A stretch of DNA of 64,000 nt. Source: Phylloscopus collybita. Taxonomy: Eukaryota; Chordata; Aves; Passeriformes; Phylloscopidae. The stretch covers positions 1,302,001 to 1,366,000 of the forward strand of contig JAJNNQ010000004.1 of NCBI GenBank assembly GCA_027886175.1, given 5' to 3'. The notes under the pieces are model-generated. The model did not search any database. It saw nothing but the letters and a program-made list of their open reading frames with translations, and was not told the origin of the DNA. Position numbers and translations under genes: made by a program. Shown piece after piece: positions 50,401 through 62,700 of this stretch (positions are counted from its first letter, which is position 1; every line of letters starts with the position of its first letter).

Positions 50401-53373
50401 ATGTCATTTCAAACTTTTGTCCAGGCAGAACAGGCCAGATCATTTGCATTGTTCCAGTAAAGTTTAGCTTAACTCTGGAGAGCTGGAGTTAAAGCCGGTG
50501 CCACAGCTGAGTTTTCCTGGCTGTGAACACTTCTACTGGTCAGCTGAGATGAGTTAAATGATAAAAACATGTTCCCTTAGCTCACTACAGTTCGTTAACG
50601 TGATATGAATGTTACAACCTCTATAAAGCCATATTTCTGTGGGCTGACAGCAGTTGCAAGGGATCAATGTCTGAATTTTCACTGATGTGCATTAAACCAG
50701 CTGCCCTTTGATTTGCTCATTCCACAGACTGGTTGAACTTCTGTTTTGCCTCTGTGCAGGGTGTTAGGGTGCAGGAGTAGAGTCTAATTTCATTGATGAG
50801 AATGCCAAAAGTCCCTTTGACTCTCCGTGGGATAGTTTTTGTACTCTTCCTGTGGCACTTTATTCTTACTGGTTTTGGTGTTTAGCTTTAATTTTTGGAA
50901 AGCATTGGAAATTAGTTTTTTTTTGTAGAGAATTAACAGTATTGGGGACCTCAGCGTGAAATATAGAGTGGGTACTCTGAACACCCTTCTCAAGATAAAA
51001 AGCACCTGTTGCATAACTACCAGTGATGTAGAAGGCTGTACAGCCCCTTCCAGTCTTCTCCTGTATGCCAAACTTGTGCACTGGCTGCAGGATTAGACTC
51101 AGGCAGCGAAGATTGTTTCGTGGCATGATGGTTAGCACAAAAAAATCAAATGGTGGTCTGTGACCCACAGACCAGTACCAGTATCCTTGTGAAAAAATGC
51201 TTGAAAAGAGCAATTCTTAGTGTTCTTAGAAAGATTTTTGTTCCACATTAGGGGTCACTAAGTGCCTATGTACTATGTGAGAACTCCTCTTTCGAGTGAG
51301 TAAAAGTGTTGCCGAATCCCCCAAATACTATGGAGGAACTTGAGTGGAGGTAGTACAGAGGAGAGGTAACAATATTCGCTACTTAGTTTTGTTGCTATGT
51401 TGATTGCAGCTTTACATATGTAATACTGACATCGAGAGGAGGTGCTTCAAAGACCCCCCCATGTCCAAAGCTGTAAGCAGAGGTGTGCTTTGTGTTATGA
51501 GTGCACTCATCAGCCAGGATTTGTCCTCTGGGATTCCCCACAAAGGGCAGGCTTTTTCCCTGCTGTAGATATGCCAGTAGCCTGCCAAGTGCCTTCCTCT
51601 AAGTGTCTGGGAATTTGTGTTCTACTAGCCAGATGTGCATGCATCTTAGTGCCAGGGTGTTCCAGCCCTCAGGATGCACTGGGCAGGGAAGGTCGGCTGT
51701 CCTGTCTGATGAGTTGGCCATCCTTCTGTGAAGGAGCATCTGTGGAGGTCCTGTCAGGGAGTTAGAACAGCACCTGGCAAAAGTCAGTGAGCCCATGCTG
51801 ACTGTACACTGTACTGCTGGTGTGCTGGTATGAGGTTCAGTTTGTAAGGTTTTATAGGCATCTGTTACTGCTCTTTGGTTCTCTGTACTGGTGTTAAGAA
51901 GCATTGTTGTCCTGTTGTGATACTACAGTGTAGTCATCTACAGAACTCAGTGTAGCAGGTTTATTTTTGTTAATCATGTTGGAGTTTTTTTTTGTAATGC
52001 AGACTTGCATTATTAAGAGACCAGTTTTTGATCTGCAAGTCACTGTAATAATGGAATTTACTTTTGGATGAGACTTAAAGAAAACAATTGTTCATCATCT
52101 CAAAGCTCACGTCCAGAATTTTTCATCTAGTCTTATTCCAATGTAGGACTGGTCAGAGCATTTTGGAGGAAGGATTTTTGTTAGTCTTTTCAATGCAGTT
52201 TGCAATCAGACATGCAGCTCTGAACCTTAGGGCCAGGGTACTGTTATGTGGGACACCAGAATCAAAAGCGTGTGTATTCCCAATTTAACAGGTGTTGGAA
52301 AGAGTGGTTCTCTTGGGGTGTGTTTGAATCAACTGCTAGTTGTCATCTTAATGCTGATTCTGTCAACAGAGTGTATTCAGGTCCATAAATCAGAATTAAT
52401 TTAATGTGGATTAACTAAGTTCCTGTGAAGATACCTTCTCAGGATTCAACTGCTTTTAATTTGAAGTAGCTTTAAAGCTCAGAAGTAAATGAAGATATGC
52501 TGAATTAATTCTGGAAAAAAGGTTTAATGACATTTAACTAATGTATTGAAAGCTCACCTTTAGAGCTTAAAGGTTAAGCCTTGCTGGAAGGGTATGTGTA
52601 CCAAGTCTATACTATGCTCTTATTAATTGCCACCAAAAAGATTAATTTTTAAAAATAATTATTAATATTTTTTAGTCCTTGGTGTTCTCATACTGTAGCA
52701 AGACACACACTCAAGGCATCTAATTTACAACAGTGTTGGAGGCCAGGTGGTTGCTGGACACTGAACACTGACTAAACAACAATTTTTCATTTACTTTGTC
52801 TAAATGTTAACAACTCTGGCGTCGTTTTTATTCACTTACCTTCAAGGGAATGGACATTTCCCCCATGCCTGTTAAATGCACAACACTTTCTCCTACAAGC
52901 AGTGTTGACTGGACTTCAAAACAAAAGCTTTCCTAATTTGGAAGATGGCTTTTCACCATTATAAAAGTAGATATGGAAAGAGGCTTTAAGGAATAGGGTT
53001 GAGTTGTATGGCTCATTCTTACTCAGAGGGGCCATTAAATAATTTTTCAAAGCCTGTTAGTTATTCTCAATCTGGGCTTTCCTTGCTCTTGGAATTTCTG
53101 GGGCAGTAAATAAGAGAACTGTATTGCAAACCTCTTTTTGTGCTTTGGAGCTCTGAGATAAGAAACAGTGAGTCTAAGTCTGAGCTTGCTGAGACCCATG
53201 AGGCTTGACTGGAGTGCATGGAATAAGAAAGAAGGCAGTGGGGTGTTCCATGGAGGGGCTGCAAGGTCACAGAGTGCAGCCTCTTGTTTTTCCTTATCTT
53301 GTTGCCTTTTCTGTTTTGAATGACAGAACTTTTCCTGTTCAGCTTTTCCCCTGCTTTTCTTTTCTTTCACTAG
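38489..53373 (+). other. ABCA1: ABCA1 intron 1
   Basis: About 14.9 kb, shorter than the human counterpart, which is above 20 kb from memory. It contains a poly(T) run of 24 at 41291-41314, a 13-bp tandem copy of TTCATCAATGAGC at about 46156-46189, and many small unsupported ORFs, the longest 124 residues at 42338-42712. No CR1 copy is obvious. The 5' ~300 bp still belong to the CpG island. The rest has no feature I can name. Confidence 0.6.
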
Positions 53374-53450
53374 TTAATGCCTGGCCACAACATCTGTACT
53401 GTGTACTGCTGCTGCTACACAAAGGGAGCTTCTGGCTTTGCTGAAGGAAG
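53374..53450 (+). other. ABCA1: ABCA1 exon 2, 5' UTR part
   Basis: The acceptor TTTCTTTCACTAG ends at 53373. The exon opens TTAATGCCTGGCCACAAC, close to what I recall of the start of mammalian exon 2, which also begins TTAATG. The 77-nt leader contains one upstream ATG at 53377 and leads into the coding start at 53451. Confidence 0.88.
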
Positions 53451-53516
53451 ATGGCTTTCTGGACACAGCTGGGGTTGCTGCTTTGGAAGAACTTTACCTA
53501 CAGAAGAAGACAGACT
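53451..53516 (+). CDS. ABCA1: ABCA1 exon 2, coding part (residues 1-22)
   Basis: Starts at ATG in a strong context (GGAAGATGG), preceded by one weak upstream ATG. Encodes [20 protein letters not shown] followed by QT, then the donor CT|GTAAGT. It ends in phase 0. Human has Cys at residue 3; here the codon is TTC, Phe. Confidence 0.97.
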
Positions 53517-56500
53517 GTAAGTATTAGCCCAAGGGTATTTTAAGTTCTTAACTTACAGTCTTGTAGCTTACAAGACTATACAGCTTTTTAAGAAAACCAG
53601 GAAAATATCCTGTGTCTTACTTAATGTTCCTCCACTAGCCATCTCTAGCTGAGCAACAGGTCTGGCTTCGGAAAGACCCTATTCAAACTGGAGAGAGTGG
53701 TGGGTGGACAGAAACCAGAGGGCTTGAAGGTGCTCAAGACTTCTGTCCCAAATTCCAGTGTGAGAGAGTGTTGGAGTACTGAAACCCTCGTGTTAGATCA
53801 GGCAGAGAGGATGCATGACTGCTGTGTTCAGTAACAAATATGTGAAATGAAAACCTGTGCTGGGACCTGCTTCATTCTGTGGGTGAGGCATTGCCAGGCT
53901 GCAGGGATGTGCCCATGAGTCTAAAACCTTTTGAATGCTGCAAGCTGAAACAATGGCAACAAAATCCTGCCACTTCCTAATGGCAGAAGAGGCAGAGGCA
54001 ATAGTAGACATCTGCAATCATTTTGATCATTGAGAGAATCCCAAGCCTGCTATGTAACTTTACAACGGAAGATACAGGTTGAGTGAGTGGTATGAGGCAT
54101 GTTCTTGTATTGGCATGAGGATAAACCCGGCAACTAATGTTTTTCTGCCAAGGTGTATTCTGGGTGGCTAGAATGCTGTCCTCACCATCTGTTAACAGTG
54201 TGGAAATTTACCTGTTAAGAATAGACAATACATAAGAAGAGTTTGGTGATAAAAAGTGTGGTGTTCTTAAAATTCTTTCACCTTTAGATTAAGACCTCAT
54301 TGGATGCTGCACCTCTTGCAAACAGCTAAAAGTCTGAGAAAAGGCACGGAACCTTTAGGGGTTTAGGGAATACCTGTGTTGGACAAGGGCATAATTTATG
54401 CAACAGGCTTATTCAGAGGATCTGGCCTCTTAGATCTGACCTTGAGGGTGTATCAGTAGGGAATGTGAAAGGAACATGAGTTACTGAAGTGGTGAGTGGA
54501 AAGTGGTCTCTGATAAGCTTTCTGAACCCTGCAAATGTCAGGATGCTTGCCAGCTGGTTGGGTTGGGTTGTTTTAGAAACTCAGTGTCACAAGGGAGGAA
54601 AGGCTATCATATTCACCACTGGTAATGGTCACAGTCCCTGAAGTCTTCACTCAGGTGTCTGAGGCTTTTTTAAATAGGACTTGGGTCCAGTGAATTCAGA
54701 GCTGGAATGAGTCCATTCTTAAATAAAACAGACAAAAGGGGCTCATGGCCTCTTTGTCTTTTCTTGTATACAAACAGAGCTGCCAATGATGACAAAGTTT
54801 TTGTTTTGTGTCTTTTGTCTTTCATGAATCTTGATCTCCCAGGACAGGACTGCCCACCAGAGAGGTCATAGACTGTGTCAACTGCAAGGAGTGAGGCTGT
54901 CTTCTCTCTGGGTGTGGGTCACATCCTGGCCTTGTGAACAGCCTCATAGTTTAAAAAAATGTCACAAATGAATCTGGGGAGGTAGTGTTAAAACTGGTTG
55001 TGACTCCTTAAGGTTGGCTCTTCTCAGCTATTGCTTGTGTAATCTAGGCCCTAAGACTAAAAACACTCTTCCTGTCTTGCTACTAGAGGTCCAACTATTG
55101 CCTATTACCAGACTGCGTTTAAAAAGCAGGGAATTATAGAACATCGTAGGATTTCGCTGGAGTGATGTTTAAACCAGGAGGCTATTCCAAAGGAGTGGAA
55201 TTTTACACAGAGAATGATGGCTTGGTATTTTTTTGGCAGAATCTTCTGAAAATGATAGAATCATAGAGTCATTAAGTTTGGAAAAGACCTCCAAGATCAT
55301 CAAATCCAGCCTTTGTCTGAACACCACCATGGCAACTAAACTCTGGTGCTAAGTGCCATGTCCAGTTGTTTTTTGAACTCTTCCAGGGACAGTAACTCCA
55401 CCACCTCCCTGGGCACCCTGTCCCAATGCCTGACAACCCTTGCAGTGAAAAAATTGTTCCTGATGTCTGACCTGACCCCTGACACAGCTAGAGGCTATGT
55501 CCTCTTGTTCTGTCACTAGACCCCTGGGAGAACAATCTCCATCTTGCTATAACGTCATTTCAGGTAGTTTTAAAGAGTGTTTCTCCAGGCTGAGCAACCC
55601 CAGCATTGCATCAGGTGTGAAAAGGTCTGAGTTTAGCATGTATGTCATGTGAAGGTCGTTGTAGGCTTACTGAACAGCAGAAGTGCATTTGTATCCTTTG
55701 GTGGTACGTGCAGTAAGGTAACCATTCTGGATCTGATCAGCTATTTATTGGTACCTTCTGGCAGCTGCTGTACTGGTTTCTCATTGAGTATCCCAGAGGG
55801 CATGAAACTGCTCATAATTTTTATTTCACACTGATTATTAATCAATTCATAATGAAGGCCTGAGACATGACTTGGTTTTGTGGAGCTTCTCAGTTATGCA
55901 GTGGTTTTCTCATTAATGGTTCTCATCTGGGATTTACCTGAGGATGTCAGGAGGAGAAGCCCTCTTAATAGGAAACGGCAGAGAAGGAGTAGAGCACATC
56001 CTCCTACCATGCTGTTACCACAGCTGCACAGTTCTTCATCTTTTTGCCTTCCTTTTAGGAGGTTGGGTTGTGCTGATGAAGACTCTCTCCCATTTGTACT
56101 CATTGAAGGTGTGTAGCCTAGAAATAGTTTGATCCTTACCCTTCTCATGAAAAACATGGCTTAGCCTTGGCTTCCCACTGAACCCCCTCGTTGGTTGCTG
56201 TGAGTTTGGGCTGCATTGCGAAAGCTGGGTTCAAAGCTCACCCTGATGTGTGCAGTTCAAGTGTTACTTTATACTGGATAACTTCCAACAGCACTGGAGT
56301 GGGGGGAAGGAGCTCACGCACAGAGAGAGGAAAGAAAATCATGTTCAGGGGTCACTGTGTAAAAACATTTCTCTCCCTGCTTTCTTGCAAGTGAGGAGAC
56401 ACCTCAAACTTGCATGGAGAGACTGGTCAGCTTCTGGTAGCTCCCTGCATTGAAACTGGACCATAAAGGTGGGAAGGGGAGTTGACAGTGGGATGGGGTG

Positions 56501-59500
56501 ATAGTCTGCTTAGTTCTTGCTCAACAGATTTCCTGTTGACGCAATGTAGAGCTCAGTGTTTAATGGCATCCTGAATCAGGCAGCTGGAATAAATTTGGCC
56601 TGCTTTGGGGATTAACCTTGGCAAAATTAGGACAAATTTGTTCTTAGCTGAATTCACCTGCTGTGTGCAAGTGGGATGTTCCTTCTTCAACTCCAGATAG
56701 AGCAGGGATAGGTGAGGGATTGGGTGCTTGAAGATTCATTTATTGTTTACCAGACTGGTTGTTGCAGCATGAAAGTGGCAGAGGAGACTTGATTTTTCAA
56801 TATCTATTTAGAATGAATCTCAGTGAGACATGTTCCCTTTTAGTATCCTTGTGTCTTTGGAAAGGCCACAGTGGACGAAAAGTGCTGTCACAGCAGAGTC
56901 AGGAAGCAGTAGGGGAGAGAGCCTGGTGACCTGAAAGCAAAGGAAGATAGCTCAGTTTTTGTTGAGCAGCACAAGAGACGTGCTGAGGAGTCTCTACGGA
57001 CATGCTCCTGACACTCTGGTCTTATCCCTGTGCAAGTCTCTGGTGCAGCAGTTGCCAGCTGTCTCTCAGAGTGTAGCATTTTGGTGCCTGCTATGATGCC
57101 TGCCTTCAGCTGTAAAGGTGCAACTTGGTCAGTCCCAGCTGCATCCCTCCTTTCTCTATCCTCCCTGAGCCTGTCAATGTGCCAGGTTAGGTGTGTTATG
57201 CATGCAGTGCACATGTGGTTACCTCTGTGGCTGTGTAACCAGGTGTGCAGAAGAGGAGCTGTGTGTGCAGGTGGCCAGTTCCCCCTTCAGCAATAGGGTG
57301 CTTGGGCACTGCTGTCCATCCCAATGTGGTCTCACTGATGTTTCTCTGAGCAAGCCAGGGATTGAGCTCTAGGGCAGCATTTTCTCATTGGTTCTGTAGC
57401 AATTGAAGGGCCATGTGAGGCTCTCTGTCCGCATTGGTCACCCCAGGAAACCTCCACAAGCCCAGCTGATGCTGCTCTTCCCCGAGCAGTTGCTTGGGGT
57501 GCATGCTGTGTGCCTACAGCCAGGGTGGCAGAGGGCTGTGACATGTGCTATAGCATGACCGTTGATGCTGGAAGACAGAATGGACTTGTCCTGGTTTCAT
57601 AGCCACTTTTTTGTGAAGTGGAAGAAAAGTCCTGCTATGCCGTCCTGGCATCTGCTGTAAGAGTATCCTGAAAACAGGAGTAGACAAGTTGTGACTGTCC
57701 TGGGTCCAAACATCTTTGATCTCTGGAAGTCAGAGCACTGTTTAATGCAGATGGAAGCAGGCTATCAACGTTAATGACTGAGTGTGTGCTGCCACTACAC
57801 AGTTTATTGTAATAAGAGACCAAAGATACTGAGGCATCTTCCTGGCACCTCTGTTAGTGTGGTCTTAGTGGAGTTTCTTACCCAGTAGTTGTACAGTGTG
57901 TGCATGACAATAACAAATGACAGAATGTTCTGAGTTGAAAGGCACTCACAAGGATCATCAAGCCCAGCTCCTAAGTGAATTGCCCATTGGCAACCTTGGT
58001 GTTATTAGCACCATGCTTTAAACAGCTGAGCTGATCTCAGGATCCAATGGATAACAGTATTCCAGTATTATCTTGAGCAGACTGGTGCTGTTACCAGGAG
58101 TGCCTGGGAGACTGATGCTCAAATTTTAAGCATTTTAGATAGGGGTGCTATTGCTGATGTCAGCTATGAAAGATATCTGTGAAAAGCCATCCTACATAAT
58201 TTCCTCTGCTGGATCAAGTGGCCTTTGTTTTAATGTGCTGTTTTTACAGAGTGAGCTTATTTTGAGTTACAGTAGTTACCTAGAAGTCTCTCACCTCAAA
58301 GTTTGCATGGAGTGCCTTGTGGTGAGAGTCCAGTTTTAGCTGTTGAAGATGGAACATGCAAAAATGTGTTTGTGGGTGGGGATTCTGCCTCCCACTAGGT
58401 TGCAGGTCTTACAGTCTGGCTTTTAAGGAGAATGACAAAGACATTTATTAGAAAAGACTGAGTTTTTCAGGGAAGAAGCAGAAGAGATTTTTCTTCATTT
58501 AACCAAGAAAACACTCTGTTCTCCTACTAGTAACAGATGAGAAACACACAAAGTAGCAGCATACAAAGCTTTCAGGTTTTTCTTGTCTCATAGTTTACTG
58601 AAAATATGTATTTGGCAGTATTTGTGGAGTGGGAAAGCAGGGGTGTGGCTAGTGAAGCTCAAGCCTGGGAAACTTGAGCTTGTGTCTCAGAAGCTCTAGG
58701 CTGGAGAATTGCTTTGTCCACATGCTCCTATGGGGTGTGACACTGCACTTCAATTCTCTGACTAAGAAATGTTGTATATTTAATAGCAGGTTTTTTTCTT
58801 CTTCTTGTCTTGTCCCTCTAAGTAACTGAGTTCTTTATTTATCTGATACTCATTGCCTTTCTGTAGATGACCTGCACCAGTGGGTGCTGCCTACTTTCAG
58901 GAAAAAAATTGTAAATCAGAACAAAATAGAAACTAGATATGAGCCTAATCTTGGTAGCTCTGCTTTCTAGATACCAATACATTTCTGCAGTACTGAAAGA
59001 GTTGGCATAGCATGCATCAGCACAGTTTGTATGCCTGATGTATGAGGGTAGAAGCTTAATGGTCTACTGTGAGAGTGGGATATAAGTATCCCACTACCTC
59101 AAAATGTGTGATAAAATATTCAGCTCATTGCTAGAAGGATTCGTTGGAAGGTTTCTTTCAGTCAGGAGACAGAAAACTATAAAAAGAAACCAAAAATAGC
59201 CCTTAAGCACATCCATTTTAGTTGAATAACTGGCACATATCAATGAGAAAAAAAAATTGTAATTCTTTGCAGATTATCCTCTGAAGTTGGAGGAACAAAC
59301 TTCTTGATTCTGGAATGCACAGGCAAAGCACAGTGAGACAGTGCTTACAAAACTGTTCTGGCTTACAAGTGGATTGTCCTAGAACTTCTGTTCTGACCTT
59401 TATTTTGAATATGATGTCTTAATACTTTGCCTTTATTGTTTCCAGTTCCAGCTGCTGATCGAAGTTGCCTGGCCTCTGTTTATCTTCTTCATCCTGATCT

Positions 59501-59739
59501 CTGTAAGACTTTCATATCCGCCCTATGAGCAGCATGAATGTAAGTATCAAACACAGCAGCTGCACCCAGAATGCTTGTTGTTTCATGGTTAGAACATAAT
59601 AATGCATCTGGCAAGATGTGGAGACCAGTGGTTGCCTACTCCATCAGAAATGCACAGGAGGGCTTCCTAACTCCATTGCTTCCAACTCAGGCGCTGCAGT
59701 TAACTGATGATGTTGCTCCAGGACTGTACGTCTGCTGCT

Positions 59740-59791
<52 letters not shown>

Positions 59792-62700
59792 TATTTCTTA
59801 TTTTGCATTTATATTACCTGGGAATTTGCCGTACAGTTCCAACATTTCTGTAAAACCTGCACAGAACCTCAGTTTCATTTTTCTTTTTTGATCTATGTGT
59901 GATTTAGCATAAAAGAATGCAATGTTCTGAGCTCAAGAAAGCAATCTTGTTTCCAGGTAGTAAAGTGCATTAATGTATCACATTAAAGAGCACAAGAGCA
60001 ACTCTGTTCCTTCAAATGATTACAGTGTCAGCTCCACATTTAGCAGATTCAGCAGTCATACACTGCTGACAAAAAAACAATTCTGTTTTTCTCTTTGCAC
60101 CCTAAATGGGCACATTTCTGCTTTTCTTTCAAAGGAAGCTTGTTCTTTATAAATGACTATCCAAAGGCCTCTTTGGTTGCCATTTGATTTAGGAAGCATG
60201 ACTTGTTTATTAGCAACATGATGTTGTTTTACTGTGTTTGGTGACAGCTTCATACTGCAATTAACGGATTGTGGAAGGGCTCTGTGTTTATTTGTCCTTA
60301 ACCTGATTACTGCAAGGTAAGGTTTAAGGGTCAGCAAAACATGTTTCTTAAGGGCCCCCTTAAGAAAGGGCCCTCTTTCTTAAAATAAGGAAAGAAGTCC
60401 CTTTTACAGCACTTACCCTGTCCTTGCAGTGGCTGGGGCATTCTGTGCTGTTTGCTGGGTGTTCAAGCTGGTATCTTTAAAAGCTGAGGTGTTTGCAGTT
60501 TCCCATTACACTTTGGACTCTTGCTGATCTCATGTACTGCCTAACTCGCTTTTTTCAGCATTCAAAGGCACAGTTGAAGCTTCTCTAAGTTAAATCTCAT
60601 ACTTTACATGGAATTTGAACTGCCTCTTCAGACTGAATGTTACGGTGACATTAGGAGAGATACCTCTAATATAGACATGAAGCTGAAGAGAAGCAATAAG
60701 CACTCTACTCAGCTTTTATAAATAACTAGCAACCTCAGTGGTAATTAATTTCAGGTATGGCAGGGCTGTATATAAACTCAGCAAGAGCTATGATTTCATA
60801 GAACTACTTGGTTTGATCTTGCCAGCCAGTAGCTTTCTTGTAAAACATTTGCTCTGGCACCATGGTGTCATAGTATAGTTTTGAGTCTTTCACCTGCAAT
60901 CCTTTTCCCATCCCATTTATGTTGACTGTTCCTGCTTTGTCTGCCTTCTTACATTGTCCTCAGCAGTTACAGAGCACAAGGCATCTGGTAATTTTTAATT
61001 CACTTCCATGGCTACTTCCTCTTCATTTTTTGAAGTGCTTCTGTGGATAGGTTTCTAAACTGTGTTCTCTGGATTGGTTTCACTGGATGTTCACTTATGC
61101 TGACAGATGTGCATGTGTCAGCATAAGTGAACATCACTTGTGAAGTGAAGCAGGTTTTGCTGAACTGTGAGCAGAGATAAAAAAAAATGAAGGCTTTTGG
61201 GTTGATGGCAAACTCTTTGGCAACCCTGTGGATGCCTTAAGGGAAGTAGGATTGTTATCTGTAGTGGCACTGTTGTATGCTGTTATGAAATCACTTGTAG
61301 GTAGTGTCTGGTGATAGTAACAGAGCCATGTGCAAGTGCTTTGTAGCCTCTACATAGCCTCAATATTTTAATGGTGGTCATTTTCAACAAACAAGTAAAA
61401 TTCTCAGTTTTCTTGCCCTGTTAGAGAAGAACCAAGGATTGGACTGTTGTCAGGGCTTCTTGTTTCTAATGGCTTGGCATAGTGTGACGAAGTTTTCTCT
61501 TAAAACATGGAGGAACAATTTGAAGTGATAGTTATGTGCCTTTCACCAGACCAGTCAGAGAAGGTATATTAGGTTGCTGTTGGACCAGAGTGCTGTCTTG
61601 TCTCATATAGAATTTTTCTTTTCTGTTCCTGTGAACCCTTCAATTGAATACCTTCAAGGTATTCAAAATGAATTTTTTTGGTGGTGGGAGGAAGAAAATC
61701 TGACAAGAAGTAACCAATCTCTTCTGAAAAGCTATATGTTTGCAGCAATGTAATTGAAAATTACGTGCCATTGCACTGTTTCTGTGTATCTCATCTGATT
61801 TAAAACCAACAGATTACTGCTTTACTCTTGAAGAAACTCGTGTTACAAGCATCACCATGTATAAAAATTTATCGTAGACTCTTGTGTGCCATTCCTCTTT
61901 CTACATTGCTTTGAACATTTTCTTGGAGGTACTAACAATGTAAAATGAAAGGCATGGAGGACAGAGAAGGTGATTCTCTGGGAAATTTTACAAGAAGAAT
62001 CTGAAAGTCTTAGCATTCTTCTTCTTTCTCCTTCCTTACCTTCTCCCCAAGCCCCTCAGACAAGAAGAACAAAAAAGCAAAATGAAACAAAAGTCAGGCA
62101 GATCAGGTAAACAGCTCTTCTATTTTGAACAAAGAAGTAGGAGCAAGAGTTCTATGCGTACTGGAAACAACAAACCTTCATTTTCTTAACCTTTCTCCTG
62201 CACAGAGTCCTTGGCTTTCTCCAGGGAGAGCTGATAAGATTCCCATCTTCCTTCAGCCACTCACATTAACCAGCCTTGCTGTAATTTAACAGCTTTCATA
62301 CTAGTACTTTCTTAGGCTTTGGTACTTCCTTTGGGGTTGTGGAGGTAGGGAGCCAGCCACCTGAGTGATTGCAGAGGTGCTGCAAGGACAAGGTGGGCAC
62401 CAGAGGGGAGGTTGGGCATCTGATCCTCAAAGTCTTGAGCTTTGAGATACTGAGGAAGGGGCATAACCTTCCTCTGGGATCCCTCCCTTGTTGTGAGGGT
62501 GAGGAAGCAAGCTCATTGGAAAAAGCAGCCTGACAGCTTATGTAAGGTGCAGGATTATGCAAGGGAGGCCTTTCTTCCCCAGTCATTGGGGGGTATGGGA
62601 TTTACAAGTATATGAGTGGCATACTGGTGGAGATCTACCATGAATAGTTTGTTATTGCTTTGTTCTTAAACAGGACCTCTTTGGCCTATGACTTCATTAA

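Larger units (their letters stand above)
53517..59445 (+). other. ABCA1: ABCA1 intron 2
   Basis: About 5.9 kb, GTAAGT to TTTCCAG. Contains two CR1 fragments, both in reverse orientation (55254-55601 and 57918-58047). Nothing else is recognised; ORFs of up to 108 residues inside are unsupported. Confidence 0.9.
53377..59458 (+). promoter_or_regulatory. Upstream ORF overlapping the ABCA1 start (spliced, exons 2-3)
   Basis: An ATG at 53377-53379, 74 nt before the main start, opens a frame that is +2 relative to ABCA1. It has no stop in exon 2. After splicing it reads 50 codons and stops at TGA 59456-59458 in exon 3. Its start context is weak (T at -3, C at +4), whereas the main ATG has A at -3 and G at +4. 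Leaky scanning would therefore let ribosomes reach the main start while the uORF lowers its output. No peptide function is claimed. Confidence 0.6.

Noticed and set aside
61086..61135. Pre-miRNA candidate
   Set aside because: A perfect 20-bp stem with a 10-nt loop is shorter than usual precursors and lacks the typical bulges; a template-switch origin is simpler.
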